Origin: Doris montereyensis
Taxonomy: Eukaryota > Mollusca > Gastropoda > Nudibranchia > Dorididae
NCBI GenBank assembly: GCA_037039925.1
Contig: JAXRKP010000543.1
Location: forward strand, 1-64,000
Reading direction: 5' to 3'
DNA: 64,000 nt
Made by a program: the position numbers and the translations under genes
Part shown: piece by piece, positions 50,591 to 61,956 of the stretch
Layout: each line of letters begins with the position of its first letter
How positions within the stretch are numbered: position 1 is the first letter of the stretch
The notes under the pieces: generated by a model
Database searches by the model: none
Told to the model about the DNA's origin: nothing
Seen by the model: the letters and a program-made list of their open reading frames with translations, nothing else

Positions 50591-53500
50591 AAGTATGTAG
50601 GTATTTAACTTTCTTTCCAATTGCACCCAATATATAAGTATGTAGGTATTTCACTTTCTTTCCATTTGTACCCAATATATAAGTATGTAGGTATTTCACT
50701 TTCTTTCAATTGTATCCAATATATAAGTATGTAGGTACTTGACTTTCTTTCCAATCATACCCAATATATAAGTATGTAGCTATTTGACTTCATTTCAAAT
50801 TGTACCCAATATATAAGTATGTAGGTACTTGATTTTCTTTCCAATTATACCCAATATATAAGTATGTAAGTACTTGACTTTCTTTCCAATTGTACCCAAT
50901 ATATAAGTATATAGGTACTTGATTTTCTTTCCCATTGTACCCAATATATAAGTATGTAGGTATTTGACTTTCTTTCCAATTGTACCCAATATATAAGTAT
51001 GTAGGTACTTGACTTTCTTTCTAATCATACCCAACATGTACGCATGTAGGTACTTGACTTTCTTTCCAATTGTACCCAATATATAAGTATGTAGGTACTG
51101 ACTTTCTTTCCAATCATACCCAACATGTACGTATGTAGGTACTTTGACTTTCTTTCCAATCATACCCAACATGTACGTATATAGGTACTTGACTTTCTTT
51201 CCAATTGTACCCAATATATATGTATGTAGGTACTTGACTTTCTTTCCCATTGTACCCAATATATAAGTATGTAGGTACTTGACTTTCTTTCCAATTATAC
51301 CCAATATATAAGTATATAAGTACTTGACTTTCTTTCTAATCATACCCAATATATAAGTGTGTAGGTAATTGACTTTCTTTCCAATCATACCCAATATATA
51401 AGTATGTAGGTACTTGACTTTCTTTCCAATTGTACCCAATATAAGTATGTAGGTAATTGACTTTCTTTCCAATTATACCCAATATATAAGTATGTAGGTA
51501 CTTGACTTTCTTTCCAATTGTACCCAATATAAATGTGGGTATTGACTTTCTTTCCAATTGTACCCAATATAAGTATGTAGGTACTTGACTTTCTTTTCCA
51601 ATTGTACCCAACATCTACGTATGTAGGTACTTGACCTTCTTGCCAATCATACCCAATATATAAGTATGTAGGTACTTGACTTTCTTTCCAATTATACCCA
51701 ACATCTACGTATGTAGGTACTTGACTTTCTTTCCAAGTGTACCCAACATCTATATATGTAGGTACTTGACTTTCTTTTCAATTTACCAACATCTACGTAT
51801 GTAGGTACTTGACTTTCTTTCCAATTGTACCCAATATAAGTATGTAGATACTTGACTTTCTTTCAATTGTACCCAATATATAAGTATGTAGCTACTTGAC
51901 TTTCTTTCCAATCATACCCAACATCTACGTATGTAGGTACTTGACTTTCTTTCCAATTGTACCCAATATATACGTATTATGTAGGTACTTGACTCTCTTT
52001 CAATTGTACCCAATATGTAAGTATGTAGGTACTTAACTTTCTTTCAATTGTACCCAACATGTACGTATTATGTAGGTACTTGAATTTCTTTCCAATTGTA
52101 CCCAATATGTAAGTATGTAGGTATTTGACTTTCTTTCCAATTATACCCAATATATAAGTAAGTAGGTACTTCACTTTCTTTCCAATTGTACCCAATATAA
52201 GTATGTAGGTAGTTGACTTTCTTTCCAATTATACCCAACATGTACGTATGTAGGTACTAGACTTTCTTTCCAATCATACCCAACATCTACGTATGTAGGT
52301 ACTTGACTTTCTTTCCAATTATGCCCAACATGTACGTATGTAGGTACTTGACTTTCTTTCCAATTGTACCCAACATGTACGTATGTAGGTACTTGACTTT
52401 CTTTCCAATTGTACCCAACATGCGTATGTAGGTACTTGACTTTCTTTCAATTGTACCCAACATGTACGTATGTAGGTACTTGACTTTCTTTCAATCATAC
52501 CCAACATGTACGTATGTAGGTACTTGACTTTCTTTCCAATCATACCCAACATGTACGTATGTAGGTACTTGACTTTCTTTCCCATTGTACCCAATATATA
52601 AGTATGTAGGTACTTGACTTTCTTTCAATCATACCCAACATGTACGTATGTAGGTACTTGACTTTCTTTCCAATCATACCCAACATGTACGTATTATGTA
52701 GGTACTTGACTTTCTTTCAATTGTACCCAACATGTACGTATTATGTAGGTACTTGACATTCTTTCCAATTGTACCCAACATGTACGTATGTAGGTACTTG
52801 ACTTTCTTTCCAATCATACCCAACATGTCTACGTATGTAGGTACTTGACTTTCTTTCCAATCATACCCAACAGGTACGTATGTAGGTACTTGACTTTCTT
52901 TCCAATCATACCCAACATGTACGTATGTAGGTACTTGACTTTCTTTCCCATTGTACCCAATATATAAGTATGTAGGTACTTGACTTTTTTCAATCATACC
53001 CAACATGTACGTATGTAGGTACTTTTGACTTTCTTTCCAATCATACCCAACATGTACGTATGTAGGTACTTGACTTTCTTTCCAATCATACCCAACATGT
53101 ACGTATGTAGGTACTTGACTTTCTTTCCAATTGTACCCAATATATAAGTATGTAGGTACTTGACTTTCTTTCAATTGTACCCAATATATAAGTATGTAGG
53201 TATTTGACTTTCTTTCCAACCATACCCAATATATAAGTATGTACGTACTTGACTTTCTTTTCCAATTGTACCCAACATGTACGTATTATGTAGGTACTTG
53301 ACTTTCTTTCCAATTGTACCCAATATATAAGTATGTAGGTACTTGACTTTCTTTCCAATTATACCCAATATATAAGTATGTAGGTACTTGACTTTCTTTC
53401 TAATTATACCCAATATATAAGTATGTAGATACTTGACTTTCTTCCCAATTATACCCAATACATAAGTATGTTTATACTTGACTTTCTTTCCAATTATACC

Positions 53501-56402
53501 CAATATATAAGTATGTAAGTACTTGACTTTCTTTCAATTGTACCCAATATATAAGTATGTAGGTACTTGACTTTCTTTCAATTGTACCCAATATATAAGT
53601 ATGTAGGTACTTGACTTTCTTTCAATTATACCCAATATATAAGTATGTAGGTGCTTGACTTTCTTTCCAATTGTACCCAATATATAAGTATGTAGGTACT
53701 TGACTTTCTTTCAATTGTACCCAATATATAAGTATGTAGGTACTTGACTTTCTTTCCAATTATACCCAACATATAAGTATGTAGGTGCTTGACTTTCTTT
53801 CCAATTGTACCCAATATATAAGTATGTAGGTACTTGACTTTCTTTCAATTGTACCCAATATGTACGTATGTAGGTACTTGACTTTCTTTCAAATTATACC
53901 CAATATATAAGTATGTAGGTGCTTGACTTTCTTTCCAATTGTACCCAATATATAAGTATGTAGGTACTTGACTTTCTTTCCAATTGTACCCAATATATAA
54001 GTATGTAGGTACTTGACTTTCTTTCCCATTGTACCCAATATATAAGTATGTAGGTGCTTGACTTTCTTTCCAATTGTACCCAATATGTACGTATGTAGGT
54101 ACTTGACTTTCTTTCCAATTATACCCAATATATAAGTATGTAAGTACTTGACTTTCTTTCAATTGTACCCAATATATAAGTATGTAGGTATTTCACTTTC
54201 TTTCAATTGTACCCAATATATAAGTATGTAGGTATTTAACTTTCTTTCCAATTGCACCCAATATATAAGTATGTAGGTATTTCACTTTCTTTCCATTTGT
54301 ACCCAATATATAAGTATGTAGGTATTTCACTTTCTTTCCAATTGTATCCAATATATAAGTATGTAGGTACTTGACTTTCTTTCCAATCATACCCAATATA
54401 TAAGTATGTAGCTATTTCACTTTCTTTCCAATTGTACCCAATATATAAGTATGTAGGTACTTCATTTTCTTTCCAATTATACCCAATATATAAGTATGTA
54501 AGTACTTGACTTTCTTTCCAATTGTACCCAATATATAAGTATATAAGTACTTGACTTTCTTTCCCATTGTACCCAATATATAAGTATGTAGGTATTTCAC
54601 TTTCTTTCCAATTGTACCCAATATATATAAGTATGTAGGTACTTGACTTTCTTTCTAATCATACCCAACATGTACGTATGTAGGTACTTGACTTTCTTTC
54701 AATTGTACCCAATAATACGTATGTAGGTACTTGACTTTCTTTCCAATCATACCCAACATGTACGTATGTAGGTACTTGACTTTCTTTCCAATCATACCCA
54801 ACATGTACGTATGTAGGTACTTGACTTTCTTTCCAATTGTACCCAATATATATGTATGTAGGTACTTGACTTTCTTTCCCATTGTACCCAATATATAAGT
54901 ATGTAGGTACTTGGCTTTCTTTCCAATTGTACCCAATATATAAGTATGTAAGTACTTGACTTTCTTTCCAATTATACCCAATATATAAGTATGTAGGTAA
55001 TTGACTTTCTTTCAATTGTACCCAATATATAAGTATGTAGGGACTTGACTTTCTTTCCAATTGTACCCAATATATAAGTATGTAGGTACTTGACTTTCTT
55101 TCAATTGTACCCAATACATAAGTATATAGGTACTTGACTTTATTTCCAATTGTACCCAATATGTACGTATGTAGGTACTTGACTTTCTTTCCAATTATAC
55201 CCAATATATAAGTATGTAGGTACTTGACTTTCTTTCCAATTGTACCCAATATATAAGTATGTAGGTACTTGACTTTCTTTCCAATTGTACCCAATACATA
55301 AGTATATAGGTACTTGACTTTATTTCAATTTTATGTAATTGTACCCAATATATAAGTATAGGTATGACTTTCTTTCAATTGTACCCAATATATAAGTATG
55401 TAGGTACTTGACTTTCTTTCCAATTGTACCCAATATGTACATATGTAGGTACTTGACTTTCTTTTCAATTGTACCCAATATATAAGTATGTAAGTACTTG
55501 ACTTTCTTTCCAATTGTACCCAATATGTACATATGTAGGTACTTGACTTTCTTTCCAATTGTACCCAATATATAAGTATGTAAGTACTTGACTTTCTTTC
55601 CAATTGTACCCAATATATAAGTATGTAGGTATTTCACTTTCTTTCCAATTGCACCCAATATATAAGTATGTAGGTATTTCACTTTCTTTCCAATTGTACC
55701 CAATATATAAGTATGTAGGTATTTCACTTTCTTTCCAATTGCACCCAATATATAAGTATGTAGGTATTTCACTTTCTTTCCAATTGCACCCAAGATATAA
55801 GTATGTAGGTATTTCACTTTCTTTCCAATTGTACCCAATATATAAGTATGTAGGTATTTCACTTTCTTTCCAATTGCACCCAATATATAAGTATGTAGGT
55901 ATTTCACTTTCTTTCCAATTGTACCCAATATATAAGTATGTAGGTACTTGACTTTCTTTCAATCATACCCAATATATAAGTATGTAAGTACTTGACTTTC
56001 TTTCCAATTGTACCCAATATATAAGTATGTACGTACTTGACTTTATTTCCAATTGTACCCAATATATAAGTATGTAGGTACTTGACTTTCTTTCCAATTG
56101 TACCCAATATATAAGTATGTAGGTACTTGACTTTCTTTCCAATCATACCCAATATATAAGTATGTAAGTACTTGACTTTCTTTCAATTGTACCCAATATA
56201 TAAGTATGTAGGTACTTGACTTTCTTTCCAATTGTACCCAATATATAAGTATGTAGGTATTTCACTTTCTTTCCAATTGTACCCAATATATAAGTATGTA
56301 GGTATTTCACTTTCTTTCCAATTGTACCCAATATATAAGTATGTAGGTATTTCACTTTCTTTCCAATTGTACCCAATATATAAGTATGTAGGTACTTGAC
56401 TT
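50591..56402. repeat. 45-bp minisatellite, homogeneous part, about 130 copies
   Basis: Regular 45-bp units: TATGTAGGTACTTGACTTTC, then TTTCCAATTGTACCC, then AATATATAAG or AACATGTACG. The ACATGTACG subtype is concentrated at about 52,230-53,110 and 54,650-54,810. All three minus-strand frames are stop-free within a unit and give 15-residue repeats (for example YNWKESQVPTYLYIG) in frames of up to 225 codons. These are not genes. A duplicated segment has an offset of about 3,632 bp (see findings). Confidence 0.95.
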
Positions 56403-56404
56403 CG

Positions 56405-56822
56405 ACGATTGAGAGTATGCTTAAATGATAGCGACTGCTTGGGGTGGTAATATTCTTAAGCAAAATGAAAAGAGGTTGGATTGTATCGTTCGCTCTGGAA
56501 TATCTTTAAGCCATGAGGATTTTGCTAATATCTCTCCTTTATCAAAAGTGTTGCTCCAGAAATATTGATAAAGTGAAAAGCGATCAAACCCATCCCTTTC
56601 AGCCCCAAATTTCTTATTACACATGACTTGGAAGAATAATATCGAAAAAAATGAAATAGAAAGAGATATAGGAGATCCTTCTTGCCTTGCTCTCTTTGGC
56701 TTTTATGAGAAAATGTTACACGCTGCAATATATTGCTATTGTTGTTAATGTTGTTGTTGTTTACTACCATCATTATCTTAATGTCATTATACATCTTATA
56801 TTTAACCCATACTCTTCTACAT
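56405..56822 (+). mobile_element. CR1/L2-like LINE, C-terminal end
   Basis: Directly after the array a plus-strand frame reads AWGGNILKQNEKRLDCIVRS, then a stretch ending SPLSKVLLQKY and, one frameshift on, DKVKSDQTHPFQPQ. This is the typical tail of CR1/L2-type LINE proteins (W-GGN, then a conserved HPL/HPF segment). Orientation and family type match the RT fragment ending at 47,232. About 200-300 residues of RT are missing between them, where the array now sits. Confidence 0.65.
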
Positions 56823-57011
56823 GTATATAAATATGTACGTATGTATGTATGTATGTATGTATGTGTGTATGTACACATGCATATCTGTATGTAGGTATGT
56901 ATGTGATTGTATGCATGTGTGTATTTATGTATGTATGTATTTATGTATGTATGTATGTGTGTGTGTGTATGTATGCATGTATGTATGTATGTATGTATGT
57001 ATGTATGTATG

Positions 57012-57046
<35 letters not shown>

Positions 57047-57066
57047 GTATGTATGTATGTGTGCAT
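56823..57066. repeat. (GTAT)n microsatellite
   Basis: GTATGTATGT repeats interrupted by GTGTGTGTGT, ACACATGCATAT and TATATATG variants. Open frames in both directions (MYVCMYVC, HTYIHTYI) are not genes. Confidence 0.95.
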
Positions 57067-57255
57067 ATGAATTCAAAATTCCTAATAGCTTTATATACCA
57101 TACAATTGTAACTTAATATGTAACCTGTTATGACATAATTTTACTTTGAATCTTAGTCATTTATTAGTTATATACAAACTGCCTTATATTTCTACACCTT
57201 ATATTTTAATTACTGATGAGATCAAAATGTTGTGCCAATGATGAACAATAAAGTT
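57067..57255 (+). other. Probable 3' UTR of the CR1/L2-like LINE
   Basis: AT-rich sequence between the tetranucleotide repeat and an (ATT)n tail, with AACAATAAAGTTAC just before the tail (about 57,244-57,257). CR1/L2-type elements often end in short microsatellite-like tails, so this is consistent with their 3' end. The assignment is by position only. Confidence 0.35.
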
Positions 57256-57281
57256 ACTATTATCATTATTATTACTATTAC

Positions 57282-57343
<62 letters not shown>

Positions 57344-57345
57344 TA
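57256..57345. repeat. (ATT)n microsatellite, possible LINE tail
   Basis: About 25 ATT units with TCATT and ACTATT variants at the left. The position fits the 3' tail of the LINE that begins at 46,650. Confidence 0.9.
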
Positions 57346-57574
57346 TTTAGGTTGACAAAAACAGTTTTCTCACGGGGAAAGAGAAAGCAAAAATGTAAAA
57401 AAAAAATGAAAAGAAAACACAGTGCAACCTCTCTAATCGGTAAAAAGTCTCGGTGGATTATGAAATCGTCCCAATTTTCTGGGGACTTAGGGATTTTGAT
57501 TTTCCCTCAGCACTTACAAATACCTAAGCCCTTCTGTGAATGGAAAATGCAGAATTAAACGAACAAATATCCAC
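57346..57574. other. Unique spacer with a possible DNA-transposon end
   Basis: At about 57,420 the sequence CAGTGCAACCTCTCTAATCG resembles terminal repeats of pogo/Tigger-type DNA transposons (CAGT.GAACCTC.CT...). No matching inverted end was found nearby, so this is a weak call. No gene is present. Confidence 0.3.
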
Positions 57575-57830
57575 AGGCCGGGCAGTGGACAGGTAAGCAC
57601 CTGTACGGGGGAGTAGATGATGCCCCCCTCCACGAGTCTCCTGCTGCCTTGCAGGCAGGTCTTGGCTGACCAAAGGCTAAGGGAGTTAACCCTAACAGAA
57701 AATAACAACCTGCTGCCTTGCAGGCTGGTCTTGAATGACTAAAGGCTAAGGGAGTTAACCCTAACATAAAATAACAAGGCCCGGTAGGGGGCCTCAAGGT
57801 GGCAGCCCCACCATCTACCTAGGGTACAGT
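57575..57830 (+). repeat. LINE copy 2 5' leader with two subrepeats
   Basis: Two units of about 66 bp with CTGCCTTGCAGGC and GACCAAAGGCTAAGGGAGTT, then CCCTAACA. These are the complement of the units at 9,160-9,345. They are followed by CCCCACCATCTACCTAGGGT, which also matches copy 1. The leader is GC-rich compared with the body. Confidence 0.75.
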
Positions 57831-57929
57831 GAGCTAATTCCCTGATTATCCAAAACCAAAATGATTCAAAGTAATATACACAATGATATACCCGGCTTGA
57901 ACTTTCGAAGACGACTCTGGAAAAAAACA

Positions 57930-58680
57930 TGGACTGTGATTTTGGAACATGGAATGTTAGGGCAATTAATGGAAAGGAGTTAGAATTAGCTGAAGAAATG
58001 GAAACATTCAAAGTAGACATTTTGGCTATTACAGAAACAAAGAAAAAGGACAAGGAATAGAAAATGTAGGACCAAATCATACTTTAATCTTCTCAGGAGT
58101 AGATGTCAAAGATAGAGCTAGAGCAGGAGTAGGCCTCCTAATGCATAAAAGGCAAGAAATGCTACTAGAAAGTTGGAAATTTGTAAGCCCACGGCTATTA
58201 GAGGTAAATATTAAACCAAAAGGAAGAGAAATTAAATTATTAATAGCTTATGGGCCAAACAAAGATGCCCCCAAAGAAAAAAAGATACCTTCGAAAATGA
58301 TTTACAAATAGCTTCAGAGAATCTTAAACCCAAACAGGAATTAATGGTTTTAGGAGATTTAAACTCTAGAGTAGGCAACAATGTAGAAACATCAGGAGGA
58401 GTAATAGGTAAAGAAGGAGAGACAACAACTTCTCCAAATGGAGAGAGACTAATAGATTTTTGCCTAAAGAATAACATGAAAATAGCTAACACATTTTTCT
58501 TCATAAAGATATCCACAAATATACAAGAGTAAAGGAGAAAACAGATGTGAAAAGTCAATCATAGACTACATAATAGTTAGCAGCTCCCTTTTTTACAGTA
58601 CAATGGATGCTAGAGTAAGCAGAGGAGCTCAAAATATTTAGTGATCATCACCTAGTGATAGCCAAAATGAGATTATTAAC
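57930..58680 (+). pseudogene. LINE copy 2, AP-like endonuclease
   Basis: Readable in pieces: DFGTWNVRAINGKELELAEE and DILAITETKK (N-terminus with catalytic glutamate); ARAGVGLLMHKRQEMLLESW; YGPNKDAPKEKK; then a frame at 58,344-58,532 with MVLGDLNSRVGNN (the GDxN active-site motif) and NGERLIDFC; and FSDHHLVIAKMRLL near 58,640-58,680 (the SDHH motif). At least three frameshifts break it. The intact enzyme would nick target DNA to prime reverse transcription. Confidence 0.85.
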
Positions 58681-58712
58681 TGAAGAAAACAAACAGGAAA
58701 GGAAAGAGAAGA

Positions 58713-59390
58713 AAGTTACTAAACTCAAAATAGAAGAACTAAATAATCTAATAGCAAAACAGATATACCAATCCAGGATAAAAAGATTTATCAGTGAAAT
58801 GCAGATGGATGTGAAGGAAAGCACAATAGAAGAAAAGTGGCAAATGTATAAAAAAAACACTCCTCAGTTGTACTGAAGAGGTCTGTGGTAGGAAACAAAT
58901 TAAAGGAGATGGGAAAAGGACAGCACGGTGGAATGAGAACGTCAAGACTAAGATCAAAGAAAAGAAAGATGCCTGTTCTTTAATTCACGTAATCTATCCT
59001 ATGCTCTGATCTCTTTGTTTGTAAGTATTTCTTCCAGGCATCCTTCTTTTCTGTGATCTTAGTCTTGACATTCCACCATGCTGTTCTTTTCCTTTAATTT
59101 GTTTCCTACCACAGACCCCTTCAGTACAACTGAGGAGTGTTTCTTTATACATCTGCCACTTTTCTTCTATTGTGCTCTCATTCAGATGCATCTGTCTTCC
59201 ACTGATAAATGTCTTTGTCCTAGATTGGTATACCTGTTTTTCTACTGGTTTATTTAGTTCCTCTATTTTGAGTTTAGGAACGAATTAAAGGAGATGGAAA
59301 AGAACAACATGGTGGAAAGAAAAGAAGGATGCCTGAAAGAAATACTTGCAATGAAAGAGACCAGAGGATAAGATAGATTACGTGAATAAA
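58713..59390. repeat. Inverted duplication within LINE copy 2
   Basis: The segment 58,982-59,276 is the reverse complement of linker sequence. Its right part pairs with 58,713-58,976 and its left part pairs with 59,280-59,390. Thus the STIEEKWQMYK coding stretch occurs forward at about 58,818 and reversed at about 59,160. A short stretch around GAATTAAAGGAGATGG is also present a third time, forward, at 59,282. Copy 1 has a single normal-order version. The arms could fold as a hairpin of roughly 250 bp. Confidence 0.85.
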
Positions 59391-59501
59391 AGAACTATCG
59401 CCAAAGAAGAAGTTAGAAAAGCAAACCAGGAACAATGGGAAGAATTTGGACAAAGACTTCAAGAAAGCTAGCAAGGAAATCAAAAGCTGTTCTGGGGAGC
59501 A

Positions 59502-60509
59502 ATGAAGAGCATAGGAAAGACCAAAGCATGCCCAATACGACAAATTAAGAAAGCCAAAGGAGAAATAATGAAAGGAGACAGCGAAATCATGGAAACGTGG
59601 AGAAAGTATGTTCAACAATTACATAATCCCTCCAGAACGTATGAAACAAGGAGTACAGATCAATTAATAAGAGTAACAAGTCATCAAGATGAGACAGCTG
59701 AAGATGTAGATATCTCAATGGAAGAACTTCAAACAGCTATAAGAAAAGTGAAATTAGGAAAAGCCCCAGGAGCATATCAAGTTTATCAAGAAATGATCAA
59801 AAACCAAGGGAGAGAGGCAGACAAACTACTACATGCAATATGCCAACAAGCATGGACGTCAAAACAGGTGCCAGACGACTGGAAAAAGGGAACGGTAGTG
59901 CCAATACATAAGAAAGGATCAACTATGGAATGCTCAAACTATAGAGGGATATCACTACTTAGCATACCAGGAAAAGTATATGCCAGGATTCTGGAAATGA
60001 GACTAAGGAAAAGAGTAGAGGATCAGATTAATGAACACCAGAGTGGATTTAGACCAGGAAGAAATGTACAAGATCACATATTTACAATTAGACAAATAAT
60101 AGACACATTCTTTGAGAGAAACATTGACTTGCACCTGTGTTTTATTGATTTAGAAAAGGCATTTGACACTATGAGGAGGGACGAACTATGGCATTCCTTA
60201 AAAGAACACAACGTAGAGCAAAATTTAATAGAAGCTATCAAAAGTTTTTACAATAAACCAACATGTGCAGTGAGAGTAGCTAGAAATGTATCTGAAGAAT
60301 TTGATGTAGATATAGGAATAAGAAAGGGTTGTAACCTAAGTCCTCTTTTGTTTATCACATTTATGGATTCAGCCGCAAAGGCATCCTCAAAAATGAAGAA
60401 ACTGAATGTAGGTATGTGGAAGCTCAAACCAGTAAATGTATCAATGCTTTCATTTGCTGATGATATAGTCAGAAAGGAACCTCCAGTCAAATATCAACAT
60501 AATGAATAA
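59502..60509 (+). CDS. LINE copy 2 reverse transcriptase (truncated frame)
   Basis: A 335-codon frame carries the RT core: residues about 60-130 hold the fingers (KGTVVPIHKKGSTMECSNYR); about 180 has HQSGFRPGRNVQDH; about 210 has CFIDLEKAFDTM with the first catalytic aspartate; about 265-275 has GIRKGCNLSPLLF; and about 320 has SFADDI with the active-site pair. RT copies element RNA at the nicked target. The frame loses homology immediately after FADDI: compared with copy 1 it lacks about 14 bp encoding the residues after DD, which shifts it to an early stop. The ATG is simply the first in the open frame; the real protein began far upstream with the endonuclease. Function is therefore unlikely. 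Confidence 0.85.
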   Translation: MKSIGKTKACPIRQIKKAKGEIMKGDSEIMETWRKYVQQLHNPSRTYETRSTDQLIRVTSHQDETAEDVDISMEELQTAIRKVKLGKAPGAYQVYQEMIKNQGREADKLLHAICQQAWTSKQVPDDWKKGTVVPIHKKGSTMECSNYRGISLLSIPGKVYARILEMRLRKRVEDQINEHQSGFRPGRNVQDHIFTIRQIIDTFFERNIDLHLCFIDLEKAFDTMRRDELWHSLKEHNVEQNLIEAIKSFYNKPTCAVRVARNVSEEFDVDIGIRKGCNLSPLLFITFMDSAAKASSKMKKLNVGMWKLKPVNVSMLSFADDIVRKEPPVKYQHNE

Positions 60510-61260
60510 TGAATTAAATAAAAGAGGAATGAGAGTAAATGCAAAGAACACCAAAACAATGCTAGTAACTAGGGAAGCTAAAACACAAAATCTTAAATTA
60601 GGCAGGGAGATTTTAGAACAAGTTTAAAGCAACAATTACTTAGGAGTAATGATTAACTCAGAGGGAAAACTAAGAGAAGAAATCAGCCAGAGAATCCAAA
60701 AGGCAAGTGCAATATATAACCATCTAGGAAAGGCATTTGTAGGTAAACAAGAATTGTCAACAAAAACCAAAATGGCAGTATACAACACAGTTTATTGTCC
60801 TACTCTCCTCCATGGCAGCGAAATCTGAACCTTAGATAGCAGAGAATACAGTAGAGTACAGACAGCTAAAATGAAATATCTAAGTAAAAGTAGTAGGAAA
60901 AACTAAAAGAGACAAAATCAGAAACACAACAATAAGAGATCAAACCAAAGCAGATGGCATAAAAACTAAGATAGAAACAAATCAATTGAGATAGTTTGGG
61001 CATGCAAACAGAATGAATGACAATAGAATAGCTAAATCAGTATACAGTGCTAAAAATCAAGGTAAAAGACCAAAAGGCAGACCTCAGAGAAAGTGGGAAG
61101 AAGATATAAAAGAGGCAATAAAGCAAGGAAATTTAACTTTCATGGAAGAAAACAGAAAATGTCAGGACAGGGCAGCCTGCATAAAAGATCATTTCGGGCA
61201 TCTAAAACCCATACATCGGAAGGTAGAATGGGAGCTGATAAAGAAAGAAAGGCTTTCAGG
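60510..61260 (+). pseudogene. LINE copy 2, post-RT connector and C-terminus
   Basis: In broken frames: MRVNAKNTKTMLVTREAK, NNYLGVMINSEGKLREEISQ, MAVYNTVYCPTLLHGSE, a segment that would be the LRWFGHANRM region, then the frame at 61,013 with NQGKRPKGRPQRKWEEDI. This is the standard order behind the RT in GRPxxRW-type LINEs. Stops near 60,628 and 60,828 and frameshifts near 60,900 disable it. The frame runs past the element end into host sequence at about 61,260. Confidence 0.82.
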
Positions 61261-61435
61261 TGTCCCCATTTCTCTCATTACATGTTTCGTAAATGTTGAA
61301 TTTTGCACCATACTGGATGAATTTCCTTGGTGACCGACCCCCCACCCCGAAATTGTTGCCCCTTACCTACTTTTGCCTAAATGCCCGTTTTCTCTGCTTC
61401 CTAAGCACCAGGTATTTAGGCAGTCACTATTTGTA
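61261..61435. other. Unique spacer
   Basis: Sequence downstream of the LINE, with a C-rich stretch (GACCGACCCCCCACCCCG). No gene or repeat was recognised. Confidence 0.4.
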
Positions 61436-61815
61436 AAAATCTTCAATTGACTTTGAAAAGAAAGCAAAAATCCACCATTGACCTGACAAAGAAAGCAACA
61501 ATCTTCAACTGACCTCGAAAAAGATAACAATCTTCAGTTGACCGTGAGAAAGATGGTAAAAATCTTCAATGCACCTTGAAAACGAGGGCAAAATTCTTCA
61601 ACTGACAAAACAGAGGTTAAAAATCTTCTGCTGACCTTGAGTAAGAATGTAAAAATCTTCAACTGATCTTGAAATAAATAGCAAAAATTTTCAACTGACT
61701 TTTAAAAAGATGGTAAAATTCTTCAATCGACCTTGAAAAAGATAGTAATAATCTTTAAGTGAACTTGACAAAGATGGTAAAATTCTTCAACTGACCTTGA
61801 AAAAGACAGCAAGAA
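61436..61815. repeat. Minisatellite, about 33-bp unit, 11-12 copies, overlapping an exon boundary
   Basis: Divergent units with AATCTTCAACTGACCTTGAA and AAAGATAGCAA. On the minus strand the unit reads TTTTTCAAGGTCAGTTGAAG, which contains the exon end and splice donor (AAG|GTCAG) of the exon at 61,796-61,931. The rightmost unit is that boundary itself. Exact CTGACCTTGA occurs at 61,631 and 61,791; other copies differ at one or more positions. Confidence 0.85.
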
Positions 61816-61931
61816 TTGTGCCGAGTACCATGAAAGGCAAGAAGGCCAAGGCACCACGTTTCTTCAACTTCTTGCTAAGGAACCAGCGAATCCAGCCAAG
61901 TTTTTTGTCCGAGTAAGGTGGATAACGCACC
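61796..61931 (-). CDS. Candidate internal exon of a host gene, with a membrane segment
   Basis: On the minus strand an acceptor (TTTTTGTTTATTTACAG) is followed by a 136-bp open exon: one base completing a codon plus 45 codons, then AAG|GTCAGT as donor. The peptide starts VRYPPYSDKKLGWIRWF, has a basic stretch KKLKKRG, then a hydrophobic run of about 18 residues (ALAFLPFMVLGTILAVFF) and ends in K. It reads like a membrane-protein fragment with a positive cytosolic flank. I do not recognise the protein. The upstream intron would contain the 37-bp array (61,957 onward), and the downstream intron the 33-bp array and LINE copy 2 (antisense to this gene). No partner exon was found in the window. 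The composition is far from the surrounding repeats, which supports it being real. Confidence 0.6.
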
Positions 61932-61956
61932 CTGTAAATAAACAAAAATAATTAAA

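Larger units (their letters stand above)
57575..61260 (+). mobile_element. LINE copy 2 (APE-type non-LTR retrotransposon), nearly full length, disabled
   Basis: In order: a 5' leader with about 66-bp subrepeats (57,575-57,830), APE-like endonuclease (57,930-58,680), linker containing an inverted duplication (58,713-59,390), RT (59,502-60,509), and a C-terminal connector (60,510-61,260) ending in a GRPQRKWEEDI motif. It is the same family as the minus-strand copy at 6,796-9,400. Frameshifts, stops, the inversion and a deletion after FADD make it non-functional. The GRPxxRW-type C-terminus and SNNYLG segment resemble RTE-like elements, but the clade was not resolved. Confidence 0.9.

Noticed and set aside
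47221..56231. Minus-strand 15-residue repeat proteins (ESQVPTYLYIGYNWK type)
   Set aside because: The unit is 45 bp, stop-free in every minus frame. Overlapping frames coexist and end at indels, as expected from repeat translation.
59274..59618. Minus-strand 114-codon frame rich in F, S and L
   Set aside because: It is the antisense of LINE copy 2 linker and RT sequence; the same pattern occurs opposite copy 1.
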